Positions 46,970 through 57,764 are shown, counted from the first letter of the stretch. The stretch is 64,000 bases of DNA from Botrytis cinerea B05.10 (GCF_000143535.2 NC_037311.1:1612001-1676000); one strand, 5' to 3'. Program-made: numbers and translations. Notes: a model not told the origin generated them from the letters alone.

Positions 46970-47258
46970 ATGTGTAGACCAGCAGACTGTCCAACCTGTC
47001 GTATGTTTCTGACCCCGCCCTCCTCTTATATTACATCATACTGATATCGACGGTGCGGCAGAGAAGGAAACCTGGCTCGGCTGCGGTCAACATTTGCCTT
47101 CCGTCTTCTCTTCGATCCCTGCCGATGAACAATGTACCTGCATACCTAAATTTGAGAAAGACGGGGTCCAATATCCGCCGAAAGTTGGTACCGGAACAGC
47201 ACAGGATGCCGGGGAGGAGGGTGATATTGTCATACACGATTTGAAGCGAGATACATGA
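46970..47258 (+). CDS. conserved small fungal protein, Cys-rich TCxK-W-GCG type (75 aa)
   Basis: Exons 46970-47000 and 47062-47258 (61-bp intron, GTATGT donor, CGGCAG acceptor) give 75 residues. The split codon joins MCRPADCPTC to QKETWLGCGQHLPSVF. The pattern Met-Cys, CPTC, K-x-TW-x-GCG-x-H, a P-rich turn, CTC and YPPK is one I recognise from many ascomycetes as a tiny conserved protein (about 50-75 residues) without known role. Five of its six Cys plus His could form a zinc site. The acidic C-terminal third (DAGEEGDIVIHD) goes beyond the usual core. No signal peptide or CaaX box. Its first exon is only ten codons, which simple gene finders miss. Confidence 0.78.
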
Positions 47259-47700
47259 CTGGCCGATCTGCTAAAGATAGCCATGCCAGTTGGCTTGGGG
47301 GCTGTGGCTTGGATTTTGTGGTCATAAACATTTTGGGGATAGTAGGCTGGGTGGTGTTAACGTTTGGTGTCAATCTTTGCAGGGTCCGAAAGTAGGGCGT
47401 AGTAGATATCGGTATGTAAAGAACTAGTTAGGTATATTTGAGAATATTTACCTTCCAAGGGGTTGATATAGACCCCTCTGGATCACAATACATGTGCTAG
47501 GCGGGCTCGGCCCTCCTGAATGTATTTTTTTACCCATATATCTTTTTATCGAAGTGCACTGATTTTGAGAACCATTTCGACTTGCAAGTGAATCTGAACA
47601 ATTACCATTCTTTATTTCTCGCCTTGAAAAAGCAGCGCTTTGGAAACCAGAGGATGTGTGGCATTTGTTTTTTTGCTATCGCCTTCTACTTGAAAAACTT
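47259..47700. other. intergenic, no gene supported
   Basis: No coding signal; 5' flank of the broken BTB gene. Confidence 0.4.
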
Positions 47701-48377
47701 ATGTCGAGTAAGGCAGTTTTGAAGACACTTTCCTATGCTTACTCCCAACTATTGTTCAACGCACTTTCCATAAGAACTTCTGATGACGTTCAATATCTCA
47801 GTTTCTCGATATCTACGAGTACGGAAGTGTTAACCCAACCTAGCAAGTAAGTGCTCGGTATTTTTCAAGAAGTGTCAACACATGAGATTCAGACTAACAA
47901 TGCCCAGAGGAAAGATCCGGGTCGAAGTCGTCGGGGTTCGAAGTCGCCGGAGGTTGTTGCGAGATTCACAAGGAATTATTGGCCGACTCGAGATTCTTCA
48001 AGGATCTAGGGGATGCTCATACTGTTAAGCTGGATGAATAGTGTGAGAGAATCGATTACTTTGTCCAATGGCTCTATACTCCAGGACATTTCGTCAAGGT
48101 GCCAGAAATCAAAACAATGCTGAAACTTGTGATCTTCGCCGACACGATTGAGTTTTCAAAACTTCAAAATTACTGCATGAATCTCACTCGGGATCATTAT
48201 CTTCGTAGTGACAAATTCATCGGCTCGGATAAATTGAATTACATTGCTAGTGTCACTAATAGGCTTGGGTTCGAGAGTTATGATTTTTTGCGGGAATTCT
48301 ATGTTTTGCAACTTCATTACCGATACGATTATGAAGATCGCGAAAGTGTTGAACAGACTGTCGTTAATTCCTTGTAA
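47701..48377 (+). pseudogene. BTB/POZ domain gene broken by a 16-bp duplication and a stop
   Basis: Exon 1 (47701-47846) and exon 2 from 47908 join cleanly (GTAAGT donor, CCCAG acceptor) to read QPSKGKIRVEVVG, the first strand of a BTB domain. Then the frame shifts. Two near-identical 16-bp copies, 47922-47937 and 47938-47953 (13 of 16 matches), lie back to back; the extra copy displaces the frame by one base. In the shifted frame the BTB domain continues with EIHKELLADSRFFKDL, is cut once by TAG (48039-48041), and goes on with YFVQWLYTPGHF and ML-KLVIFADTIEFSKLQNYC to a normal stop at 48375. BTB proteins mediate protein-protein contacts, often for ubiquitin ligases. Two independent lesions argue for a true pseudogene. 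Confidence 0.65.
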
Positions 48378-48714
48378 ATTATTGATCTATATCTCGAATA
48401 TGATACCTCGTACTGTTTGGACACCAAATATGACTTCAGGGATAGTCATGGAACGTTGCACTGTCGCGCGGGCATCCTGTGCTTTGCTCGTGGCATTCAT
48501 AGATCCTATGAGATGAACCAGATTGTCCGCAGGACAAGATAATGGAAAGCCTTATCAATTCTCTAAAATTAGTGAAAATAACTCTGAAGAGCCAAACATG
48601 TGATAATCATCCTTCCTGCCAGCTCAACTCCACTTCCCATAACTAACTAGACCAATTTCACCACTCCCCAAAATAATAAGCATAATCGAAAGAAGTCATT
48701 ATCTCCACCAACAT
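48378..48714. other. 3' flank between a BTB pseudogene and a But2-like gene
   Basis: No coding signal beyond short frames. Confidence 0.4.
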
Positions 48715-49394
48715 CTAACAGTTGTAATTCAAATAAACACCTCTAGCACCCGCTCCATTCAAAGCATTAACATACTCGGTCCAGCTCACACTCCCCTGTC
48801 CACGAACCCAATCCGCATATCTGAACACAAACGCCAATCCCTGTCCACTACCCCCATTGCAAGCCTGACTATTAATCACAACACTCTGTCCGCTGGCAGG
48901 GGTGACAGAGCCGAAAATACCAGAGTTAATTTTAGGGCTGATGTTGTTGAATGTTGGACCACTGGGAAGAGGTGTGGAAACGGTGTAGACATCGAGAGCT
49001 GGAGAAACGCCAGTGATAGATGGTGCGTAGTCTGAAGGGAATGTAAGAGTGAGGGAGCAGCCGTAGGATCCGGCTGGGAGAGCGGGGAAGGAGATGAGTT
49101 CCCAGAATTGATTGGAAGGGTTGCCTATAAATGGGTTAATTCGCGTTCATGAGAATATCTAGGAAAGGTATACATACCATTGGCATCAGCATCCTGGCTA
49201 ATCTTGACAGACTTATCTGTATTCCATGTATTTGGATAAGCTGTGTTTGGATTTGCCTTTGAAAGTTGGACAATTTGATTTGGGAAAAGTTGGGTTCCGC
49301 AGGTGCGTTTTTCGTTCAGGGTTTCTGGGACGGGAGAAGCTTGCACGAGGCTCGTTGCTCCGATGAGAAGAGAAATAATAGTCTTGGAAAGCAT
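48715..49394 (-). CDS. secreted But2 C-terminal-domain-like protein (208 aa)
   Basis: Two exons on the minus strand (49394-49178, 49124-48715; 53-bp intron) give 208 residues. Residues 1-19 are a signal peptide (LSKTIISLLIGATSLVQA), followed by a short pro-like stretch ending KR before TCGTQLFP, a possible Kex2 site. The rest looks like a beta-sandwich: NTAYPNTWNTDKSVKIS, FPALPAGSYGCSLTLTFPSDY, LDVYTVSTPLP, and a terminal VSWTEYVN-GVYLNYNC. Strand order and the G-x-CxLxLxFP element fit fungal proteins with the ubiquitin-3-binding But2 C-terminal domain, usually secreted or wall-associated; the role is unknown. Four Cys remain after the signal peptide. TATA box on this strand at 49526-49532. 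Confidence 0.78.
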
Positions 49395-49525
49395 TTTGGG
49401 AATTTGTGAAATATTTTTCAAGTGGAAATGAAGAGATGTGGTTGTTTGTGAAGTATTTAGACTCTGAGTGATGATGGTGATGATGATGGAGAGAAACCGA
49501 CATCTTCATCGATCCAGCAGCATCA

Positions 49526-49532
49526 TTATATA
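49526..49532 (-). promoter_or_regulatory. TATA box of the But2-like gene
   Basis: TATATAA on the minus strand, 131 bp before the ATG at 49394. Confidence 0.45.
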
Positions 49533-50827
49533 CTCAAACACCAAAAAGTAACTTGATGTCACTATCGTAGAGTGCTGACTTAAACCATATGATTATCTCA
49601 TGATCTTATGGGCGGATACGAAGAGGCTTGCTACAAGTGCTGATATACACAAGGCTAACGCACCACGAATTCTTCAAGCTGAAAACATCATATGATTGCC
49701 ATGATTGTCATCTTTACATGATGTCTCTAGCAAACTGGTGAGAGGAAATGTTTCTGATTTCTTTGTAGAGACAGTTTTTGTGACAAATTTAATGATTGAT
49801 GTATGTAGTTGTGTAAGGCAAGTCGGATTGGGCCACTAGTGAGCGTCGCGGGGTAAGTGCTTGGCAGCTGCAAGGAAGTGAGATTTTGGGGAAATTTTTT
49901 AACGGCTTGAGTTATGAGGCTGATGTGAGCTATTTTTGGAGGAGGGTAAGCAAATAACAAACACTTTGTTGTCGGTGTAGTGGGGTTTGAATGGTTTTGA
50001 TTTGTTGGCCCGAGTGTGAAAACTGATAGCCCGATGATGATCTGAACCCCCTTTCTCTCAGCCTCTCGGTAAGCGAGACATTTGAAGAACTTCTATTGTG
50101 GTGCCAAGAGCAACTTTCATGGGGCTCGTTTACTAGTAGGGAGAGGCACAATGTAATTTTTATTTTAGTAAGATCGTAATGTACCCGCGGGCTGAGTACA
50201 TGCAACAATGGCCCAGGATTTTTTCGTTTATTCGTACAGCCATTTTCTGAAATTGTATCAGCTGGCAGTAGTAATGACTTCCGGTCTATTTTGCCAACAT
50301 TATATTTGGCGTTCCCAGCGATTTTAATTCGTAATGCGATTGTTAAATCTATTTTGGGAGTTTACTCGTCTTACTTGGGAGATTCACAATTCTTTGTGGT
50401 TGGAAAGCTGGGTTTCCTGAATCATGAAAACAGAAGTACGAATAGTCAAGTGCAAACTCGTTTCGATAGTAATGAAGGAAACGTATGGAGATATGGTTCT
50501 TCCTCTCTAATAATAAGCAAGTACTCGAAAAATAATAAATTCCAAGTCGCGGGTAACACATTGATAGTACTTAATATTGTGATAGCTAATCTTTGTCTGA
50601 TGATTCCTGTGATCTGAGTGCCGCACCAATTTTGATGGTTTCGGAGTTAGGTTATGAAGAAACTGAATCAGCCCAGCCCCCAAGAAGATGAAGCCAACAT
50701 TTTTTTAACCATCTGACTTGATTGCATCTATGAATACCCCGATCCAAATTCTGATTCTCAGCTATCTAAGAAAAATACAAGAATCTTAATTCTAGAAGTC
50801 GAAAGTCCTTTATGCACTTTAATTCCA
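49533..50827. other. intergenic, no gene supported
   Basis: Short frames only on both strands; the 108-codon plus frame at 50291 shows no motif or start context. Confidence 0.4.
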
Positions 50828-51577
50828 CTAAAGTATGCTTCTATATTGATGAGAGTTTACGGCTGCAAGACAAATGTATTGTTCGTTGTCGTTATACTCG
50901 TGAAACGCACACTTATCAAAACGGCCGCCTCGAACTCTAGGATCGGCAGCAGGCTGTCCTTCTAGTTCTTCTGTGAACAGTGAAGCTTCTTCAAATGATC
51001 CATTCACTTCCTCAAATATGCTCTCCAGATTATCAACATCTTCTTGATCTCCGAACTGAATCTCCCACGTTAGCATCGCTACCGCAAATACTCGCAACTC
51101 ATCATCCCATTCTGTGTTCTCGTATATGCGCATAACCTCAGAATTAGATAGTGGAAAACGGCCCATTTGTTCATTGCCAAGCGCATCTTGTAGAGCATTC
51201 ATGGCGCAGTTCTTCAGGGTTATAGCTTGGCACTTCTGGGCAAAGATCCAGATATCAATGATCAACATAGCCTCTTTTAATCCTCCTCTGAGATGCCCGG
51301 AATACATCCAGTTGACGAAGATTTCGAAAACTTCCGGATCATCCTCAGGAAGAAACATCTTGTTCTTGACACTTTCCTTGAATCTTCCATTAAAAGCTCT
51401 TTCGAAGAAGTCACAGGACGATCTGATGAAAGTTTTATGGACGAAAAATTCTTCAAGTTCGGGACCAACAATGATTTGGACAAATTCGCTGCCAAGACAA
51501 CTGTGAATTTTCGAATTAGCTTTGATCGATCTAGTACAAATCATTGTTTCTTACCTGGCAGTTAGATGTGACATCAT
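50828..51577 (-). CDS. BTB/POZ domain protein (231 aa)
   Basis: Minus strand. A 23-bp first exon (51577-51555) starting ATGATG and a main exon (51500-50828) are joined by a 54-bp intron (GTAAGA donor, CACAG acceptor), giving MMSHLTAS followed by CLGSEFVQIIVGPE. The BTB fold is evident: VQIIVGPELEEFFVHKTFIRSSCDFFERAF, PEDDPEVFEIFVNWMYSGHL and MLIIDIWIFAQKCQAITLKN. The C-terminal part (ANTEWDDELRVFA-type helices, ending near CAFHEYNDNE) is typical of fungal BTB proteins without a second known domain. It probably dimerises or binds a cullin-3-type partner; this is family knowledge, not visible here. The frame also opens upstream without an intron from 51544, but that gives an unlikely N-terminus. 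Confidence 0.8.
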
Positions 51578-52285
51578 GAAATGTGCTATTTGGGTATCCC
51601 TTTGGCTTGATCGCAGCGTTTTCGCTTGCTAATTCTGATGATTTTGTAAAAAAAAATTGATTGAGAACTCGCGGATCTAAATTTATAGAGTCGAGGAGTT
51701 GAATGTGTGAGAAACCAAATGGTTGCGAATGGGAAGCCTTTTATCAATTTGGTATTAGAGTCCTGTCGTATTATGATGAACCGTATGAATCTTCTAGGGA
51801 GGCGAGTTTGGTGCTAAAATCTCAAATCATGTACCGAAGAACTATCAATTCCCTCTAGTTACCTTCAATACGGTAAAAAAAAAAAGATAAGTCTGATCAT
51901 TTTTAAAGTTACTTGAACCTCACATTTCTACCCATTGTTAAAAAATCGATCTTGACGTTGATTATGATCATTAAGTCATTGTGATTGGGGAGGTACTGCA
52001 CGTAGGACGTCTGAAGTGAAAACAAGGTGGTTCAATATGAATTATCTCATAAATTAAGCAACATGTGATACTTAGATAATGTGCTTTTATTCTCTTTTTA
52101 CTTTCGTTCCTATAAAGTAGGCGAAGCCTAAGATGCAATCCTGTCCCCGAAGCATAGCGCACTTTTCCTTGCCAACCATAGATACATACTAACTAGCCCA
52201 GTACCTCGAGAGGTCACAATATCAAACTCCTGCCCTCGGAAAATCCCAAATCGCCCATGGAAAAATTGAACAATACTTTAAAGAC
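51578..52285. other. intergenic, no gene supported
   Basis: Spacer between two BTB genes on the same strand. No coding signal. Confidence 0.4.
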
Positions 52286-53160
52286 TCAGTTACTTGAGTG
52301 GCCGAAAAAGTTCGGCGCCAAGTCACAATCTCCGCCGGATTTGTGTTGATGAAATGCGCAGATCTCGAAACCTTCAACGTCATCCATTTCAGATTTCTTT
52401 ACGCGATGTCTATGATCATCATTCTTTCTTAGCATTAAGTGTGTGCGTTTAAGAACCTGTATCGTTGCACCATCAACCCCCTTGAACATCTCGTCGTATT
52501 TTTGACACCAAAATTCCGTTAGAACAGCAAGAATCGTGTGAGCGACGACAGCTGTCGCAAGGGATCGCAAGGGATACCCGAGTCTGGAACTCGTAGAATC
52601 AAAAATTGATTCAACTTCTCGACAAAACAGACTACTTTGCCATTCCTTGAGTGAGTCTTGCAAAGAATCCATCGAGAAGTTCATGAGTTGCTCAATTCAG
52701 TACTTGTCGGCAAAGATGTACAACTCGATGATAGGAATATCAGATTCTTCATCGACACTCGGAAGCCCTCCAAGATGTTTAGTATACATCCAGCTAGCAA
52801 GAGCGTCAAAGATGTATGGATTATCTTCCGGTAGATCCATCTTATTCTCCGCCCCATTTCCATTGTCTTGAAAAACATCCCTAAAGAAATCTCCAGATTT
52901 GCAAATGAGATTTTTATGAGCCGAATACTTTTTTCGTTCGGCTCCAACAAAAATTTGAACAAGCTAATCTTTAAAATCAACAATGTTGACCAGGCCACCG
53001 TGAGTACTGACGCTTTCATTAGCTATCTCGGACTTATGTCAGTATTGTTGGAGAGAACTTACCATGCTTGTCCCGTCATAGTCACTGGAAGTATCAAATT
53101 GCGGACTGGATAGTTCGAGGCAAATCGAGAAACTTGATGAGGCCGAAAATGTTTCGTAAG
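52286..53160 (-). pseudogene. second minus-strand BTB/POZ gene, interrupted by TGA
   Basis: Minus strand. Exon 2 (from 52963) reads LVQIFVGAERKKYSAHKNL, SGDFFRDVFQ, MDLPEDNPYIFDALASWMY and IIELYIFADKY, a clear BTB domain, then meets TGA at 52699-52697 exactly where relatives continue (KY-x-IEQLMN). The same frame carries on to 52286 with ATAVVAHTILAVLTEFWCQKYDEMF and CAFHQHKSGGDCD, matching the CAFHEY end of the intact neighbour. A 99-bp intron (52964-53062, GTAAGT donor, ATTAG acceptor) links upstream residues FDTSSDYDGTSM; that segment has no ATG except the one touching the donor. The intact gene at 50.8-51.6 kb is the likely paralogue. A read error at the TGA is the alternative. Confidence 0.6.
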
Positions 53161-54072
53161 ATACTATTTAATCATCAGAGTGAGACTGATTGATTCTTTT
53201 GCAAATTTGCCGTGAATTCTTCCCTTCTAATATCGAGAGAAAGATCTGCATAATTGAAGATCGGTCCCAACTACAGACTCCTTTTCTGTGTTGCTATGAG
53301 AGATGCCTATATATTTTAACTGGAATTCAGATGAGATGTTGACGGGCAAGGCGGTAAGCTGGTCAATTAAGAATCACGCTGTTGAAAGTGAATTTCACAT
53401 TCACTATGGGACGCAATATATCTACGATTCCCAAATGATAGTTACATCGGCCATACGTTTGATGAAACGAATGGCTCAACAATCCTCAATATCTTCACTG
53501 TATCCCGAAGTCAAATGGAACAATTATCTGTGTTTAGATACTTATTAGGATTTTATACTCATGTGCGAGTTACCTTGTAATAGCCCACTTACTATACATA
53601 AAACAATTACAAACATTGTCATTTTAGCAGAGGAGGAGATATCTCAAAATTCCTTATTCTCAAATCCGAGATTCCTTCACAGTTCAACAGAGTGCATTGT
53701 AAGAGTAAACTGATTGTGATGCGAATCTATCATTGTTTAGATATTTTCCTGTATAAGGAGCTTCATGTCTATCATCTATCCACATGCCATAACCATGCAA
53801 TCTTCTCTCCTATCATGATCGTAATGAATGTGAGTCTTCCATATCCCGACAATGCTGCCCTCGGTATGCTCGAAACCAAAAGTACTAAAAAAGAGTGACT
53901 AAAACCAACCATCGCTATGCATATGCATCCAAAAAAAGAAATGTGTATGTTTTGCCACCATGCTCACAACCATAAATCTTAAACCCGAACATTAAGAACC
54001 ACCCCAACCTTTCCCCGTCTGTACCCCTCTCCGTCGTTAATCACATGCCAAATGCAATGTCTTCTATGAGAA
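53161..54072. other. intergenic, no gene supported
   Basis: Short frames only; 3' flank of the secreted-protein gene. Confidence 0.4.
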
Positions 54073-54738
54073 TCATAGCTGGCAAGTATCGGAGCCGTAT
54101 GCTACGTATAAGCCGTAGTTTCTAGAAGCAGTGTTGTTGACACGGAATTGGTAGATATCATAGACAGATTCGCTTGGGTCGGGTAAGTTGGCAATACCCA
54201 TCAAGAACTGAGCCTGCGAAGAGCAGTCAAAAGTACCGATGAAAGTCTCCTGGCCATGATTTAAGGTGTTAGATGTAAACACTTCTACATTGGGCTTGCC
54301 ATTGACAGGGAAAACATCCCAATACGTAAGGTCAGTGGAATCGAGAGGGATAGATGGGCCAAAAACTTCGACTTGTGGGTCCAATGGGCCAGTAATGACC
54401 TCATAGTCGTCTGTACTCGCAGGGAAGGAAGACCAGAGTTCACAGTTTTGTGCATCATCTGGAAGTTCAAATGATGCATAAGTGTATTGGCGTGAGGTCC
54501 ATGCTGTTCCGTTCCAAGTTGCACCCATTCCAAAATAACCTTCGGGTAGTGTATTGTAAGCGATATGCTGAGGAGTGTTTTCCCAGATGTACTCTAAAAC
54601 CCCAGGCCACACGATCGTGCAGTCATCGGAATCAGCACTTAATGTTGGCACGAAGGAGGATTCACCGGCTGGTGTAGGTGCAGCAGATGCAAAGCCGATG
54701 GCGGCAATGAAAGCGATTGTGGAAGCCTTGAAAAACAT
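54073..54738 (-). CDS. secreted protein, possibly But2-like (221 aa)
   Basis: Single exon on the minus strand. The start is the ATG at 54738 (MFFKASTIAF); the frame runs further upstream but those residues are leader-like. Residues 1-19 form a signal peptide ending ASA before APTPAGES. The mature part is beta-rich with Trp/Tyr and few Cys (CTIVWPGVLEYIWE, YTYASFELPDDAQNCELW, VFPVNGKPNVEVFTSNTL, FDCSSQAQFLMGIANL, and a terminal NNTASRNYGLYVAYGSDTC). Overall layout resembles secreted But2-domain-like proteins such as the one at 48.7-49.4 kb, but similarity is weak and the family call is tentative. A TATA stretch lies on this strand at about 54907-54916. At least two N-glycosylation sites (NGT, NNT). 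Confidence 0.72.
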   Translation of the reverse strand: MFFKASTIAFIAAIGFASAAPTPAGESSFVPTLSADSDDCTIVWPGVLEYIWENTPQHIAYNTLPEGYFGMGATWNGTAWTSRQYTYASFELPDDAQNCELWSSFPASTDDYEVITGPLDPQVEVFGPSIPLDSTDLTYWDVFPVNGKPNVEVFTSNTLNHGQETFIGTFDCSSQAQFLMGIANLPDPSESVYDIYQFRVNNTASRNYGLYVAYGSDTCQL

Positions 54739-54906
54739 TGTGATATTTGGTATTCTTCGGGTAGTTAAGATATTCAATTGATGTAATAAAAGAAGAGAAA
54801 ATGGAAGTGGTATTAAACTGTGATCTTTGAAGTTGAGGAATTGTATGAGAATGTTTGATGTTGATGTTGATGATTTTGATAATGAAATTTGAGGTGGTCG
54901 TGCCAA

Positions 54907-54916
54907 AATATATATA
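54907..54916 (-). promoter_or_regulatory. TATA box of the secreted-protein gene
   Basis: TATATATATT on the minus strand, about 170 bp before the ATG at 54738. Confidence 0.4.
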
Positions 54917-56042
54917 CCTCGAGTCCAATGCAGCACAGCACAGAAATGGATTCACTCTCAGTAGATTTTTACCCAGCCCACAGCTTTGTTAGAGAGTTTT
55001 GCTGTACCTGCCAGTGGAAAACAAACAAAAACTTATGATCGTATTGATTGTTTGCTGTGTGATGCTTGCCTGCGTGGCTAGGAGAACGACCATGGCAGTG
55101 AATAACACCACCAAACTTTTTGTTTGATATGATTAACGAGTATAGGGAATCTATTTCAAGAATCAAATATGGCCAGTTGAGAGGCTGGAGAAAGAGGGAC
55201 CAATAAAATCTTAGCAACCATGCCACACCGTGAGGCGCAACTGACACCTTCGCGAATTATACACCGCCAACCAACTCAACGGGTATCAAATCTCACGTGA
55301 GGCTGTGTATTATAGAGAAGTATCTCCTGGAGAACACCGTAACATGCAGCAGAACGATAGTAAGACTTCGCATAGTTGCTTGTCTATTATGTAAACGCTT
55401 CAGGGCTTCGAAATAATCTAGGGTATTCTGCTTTACTAGGCTGATCCCCCGCCGCCTCCATACTTTGATGCAATTATCCATCGAAAACACTTCTTTTTCG
55501 GAACAACTGTTGGAGAAAGCATCACTGAAATAGCATTCTCGAAGTCTGGGACTCGTGAAAGTGTGTATAATGAGTGGGGTCCATGCCCCCCTAGTACAAC
55601 ATACCAGAACTTTTGCTCAAGACTACGCCGCCTGCGCCATCATCCAACCATTGCCAACACAACCAATATTTCCATGAGTGAAGCCATTGAATAACACCAA
55701 CAAAACATCGTAAGCCTCAATATCGATCGGTCTTCTCGTTTTGTTGCACTGTTCAAAGACCACTCGGTCGTTCAACCTCATTGAGAAGCTAATAAGCTCG
55801 TATCTGGGTCTGGGTAAACATCACATAGATTCACAGGAGATTAGAAGGGTTAGACATGTAGTAGTCAACTGCCCAAAATTCTAAGTGCTTAGGTGTTGTC
55901 CTGAGTTTATCTACTTAGGTATGTGTATAATGAAGGGGGCATGAGAGGAGCGCTTTTGGTGAATGAAGTCATTCAATTCAATCAACCGAGGTAGTTTGGA
56001 AGTTTATCGAATCCGGGGTTTTAGCGTCCCATCCACGCTAAA
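54917..56042. other. divergent intergenic region
   Basis: Between the secreted-protein gene (minus) and the C15 peptidase (plus). No coding signal. Confidence 0.4.
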
Positions 56043-56060
56043 TTGCGGGACATTCCGCAA
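56043..56060. promoter_or_regulatory. perfect CGG-N6-CCG palindrome, Zn2Cys6-type site
   Basis: TTGCGG (56043-56048), six-base spacer, CCGCAA (56055-56060), arms perfectly inverted. CGG inverted repeats with a 6-bp spacer are the known binding form of Ppr1/UaY-type zinc-cluster activators. It lies 113 bp before the ATG of the peptidase gene. Confidence 0.4.
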
Positions 56061-56172
56061 TCTCATCGGCAAGCTTGACCAGCCACTTGTATATTCATCA
56101 TTCAATCCTTGGATAGGATGTGATTACTGTACCTTTTATTATAAACACTTTGCATCATTCGCTTTAGCAGTC

Positions 56173-57170
56173 ATGGGATCCATCAGTGGTAATGATAATA
56201 CACGTCCTGATTCAAAGGAGATTCGAGTCTTGGTCACAGGTTTTGGTGTGAGTTGTTCTGACATTGCACCCCGCTTTACCCCTCAATCGTGGACTTGTTC
56301 CTTCAATATGTTGAACTGCCCAACACCTCAGAGTTCCTAAATGCTGACCGTGACTTCAAACAGCCTTTTCGCGCGCAGTATCCCATAAATCCATCATGGG
56401 AGATAGCATCTCGTCTACCACGTTACGTTCCTACGAATGTGAAAAATGAGGGGCGCCATCCGCACGCACGACCACCAATCAACAAGCCTACACCACAGAT
56501 CAAGATTGATACTTATGGAACGCCAGTTCATGTAGGATATAAGGCTGTTCGGGAACTTTTGCCTACACTACTTGATGACAACACGCCTGACTATGTACTA
56601 CATATCGGGATGGCATCTGGTCGACCCTTTTACAGTTGTGAGCGACGGGGTCATCGAGATGGATATTTCATGCAAGATGTCGATGGGAAACTTTTGAATG
56701 ATGAATACAACAAGATTAAGGATGGCGATGACTGGGTATGGCACAACTGTCCCGGAGAACTTTTGACGAGTTTACCATTCGACAAAATGTTTCGTCAATG
56801 GAAGGAAGCTTGTCCTGTTCGTATTGACTTTTCTAACCATTTTATCAATATCACTACCTTGATTTTCTCAATACTCCGTAGCTTATTACTGAACACATTC
56901 ATATAGGAGACTGATACACGCATTTCTGAAGATGCCGGTAACTACCTTTGCGATTTTATATACTATACCTCTCTCGCGCACCGCTACAAGTATCAACAAC
57001 CAAATAAAGCCATGTTCCTGCATGTGCCCGTCGAATCGGATCCCGAGTCCATACGGAAGGGTGTTGAAATTACAATTGAGCTAATTCGGGCCATGGTTGA
57101 ATGTGATTTGAAGGCTCAATCCAAGACTGATGACAACATTAACATTACAGAGGAGAAATTGGATCTGTAA
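56173..57170 (+). CDS. pyroglutamyl peptidase I-like protein (peptidase family C15)
   Basis: Three exons (56173-56247, 56364-56816, 56907-57170) give 263 residues. C15 enzymes remove N-terminal pyroglutamate from peptides in the cytosol. Exon 1 ends with VLVTGFG and exon 2 resumes PFRAQYPINPSWEIA, restoring the family's GFGPF...NPSW start. The catalytic Glu is in SCERRGHRDGY after HIGMASGRPF, the catalytic Cys in SEDAGNYLCDFIYY, and the catalytic His in FLHVPVES, so all three active-site residues are present. Intron 1 is GTGAGT-CAG; intron 2 has the weak donor GTTCGT, the least certain border. No signal peptide. The neighbouring amino acid permease is convergent (595 bp between stops). Confidence 0.85.
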
Positions 57171-57764
57171 ATTTCTCGAATCCGCACCAGGTGAAATCGT
57201 GTATAAAGTGGCTTAGTAGAGTGGAACAGGTAAATATATTAGGCAGGATGAACATAGCGAGCATACCATTTTTGATAGTATTGGTAGCACTAGTTGAAGC
57301 GCATGGCATCATAGTGGCGTAGGACCTCATCGGATATCAGAACCATTTATCAAAAATACAAACTGAGAAACATAGTACTTCAATAAAGGTTCGAACTAAA
57401 ACATTAACTGTTCACTGTGATATTTCCATCGAGAATGCTGGAACAGAGCGTGCCTCTACCATTTTTGAATAATGGCTCGCGTATATAATTTGATGAAGGG
57501 GCGAGTTCGACAGGGCGCCAAATGACCTCCAATCGTCTTTTTTAATGGCGGTAGCACAGACAGATCTTCGTTTAAGCATCGAAATAGTTGGCACAGATCC
57601 TTTCACATTACAATGCATTCTTGCTGAGTGAGTGTAGTATATACATTTATTTCATTCGATATCTCCACCGGAGTAGATTATTCATATCTTCATTCTCCGT
57701 CATTACCCCATCATTATCATCATTCAATATACCTTTGATTCCCCAATCCCCAGTTCCCAATCAT
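57171..57764. other. short convergent intergenic region
   Basis: Shared 3' region of the peptidase and permease genes; no coding signal. Confidence 0.5.

Noticed and set aside
52681..53019. 112-codon minus frame without BTB similarity
   Set aside because: Shadow frame of the BTB pseudogene; the BTB domain is read in a neighbouring frame.
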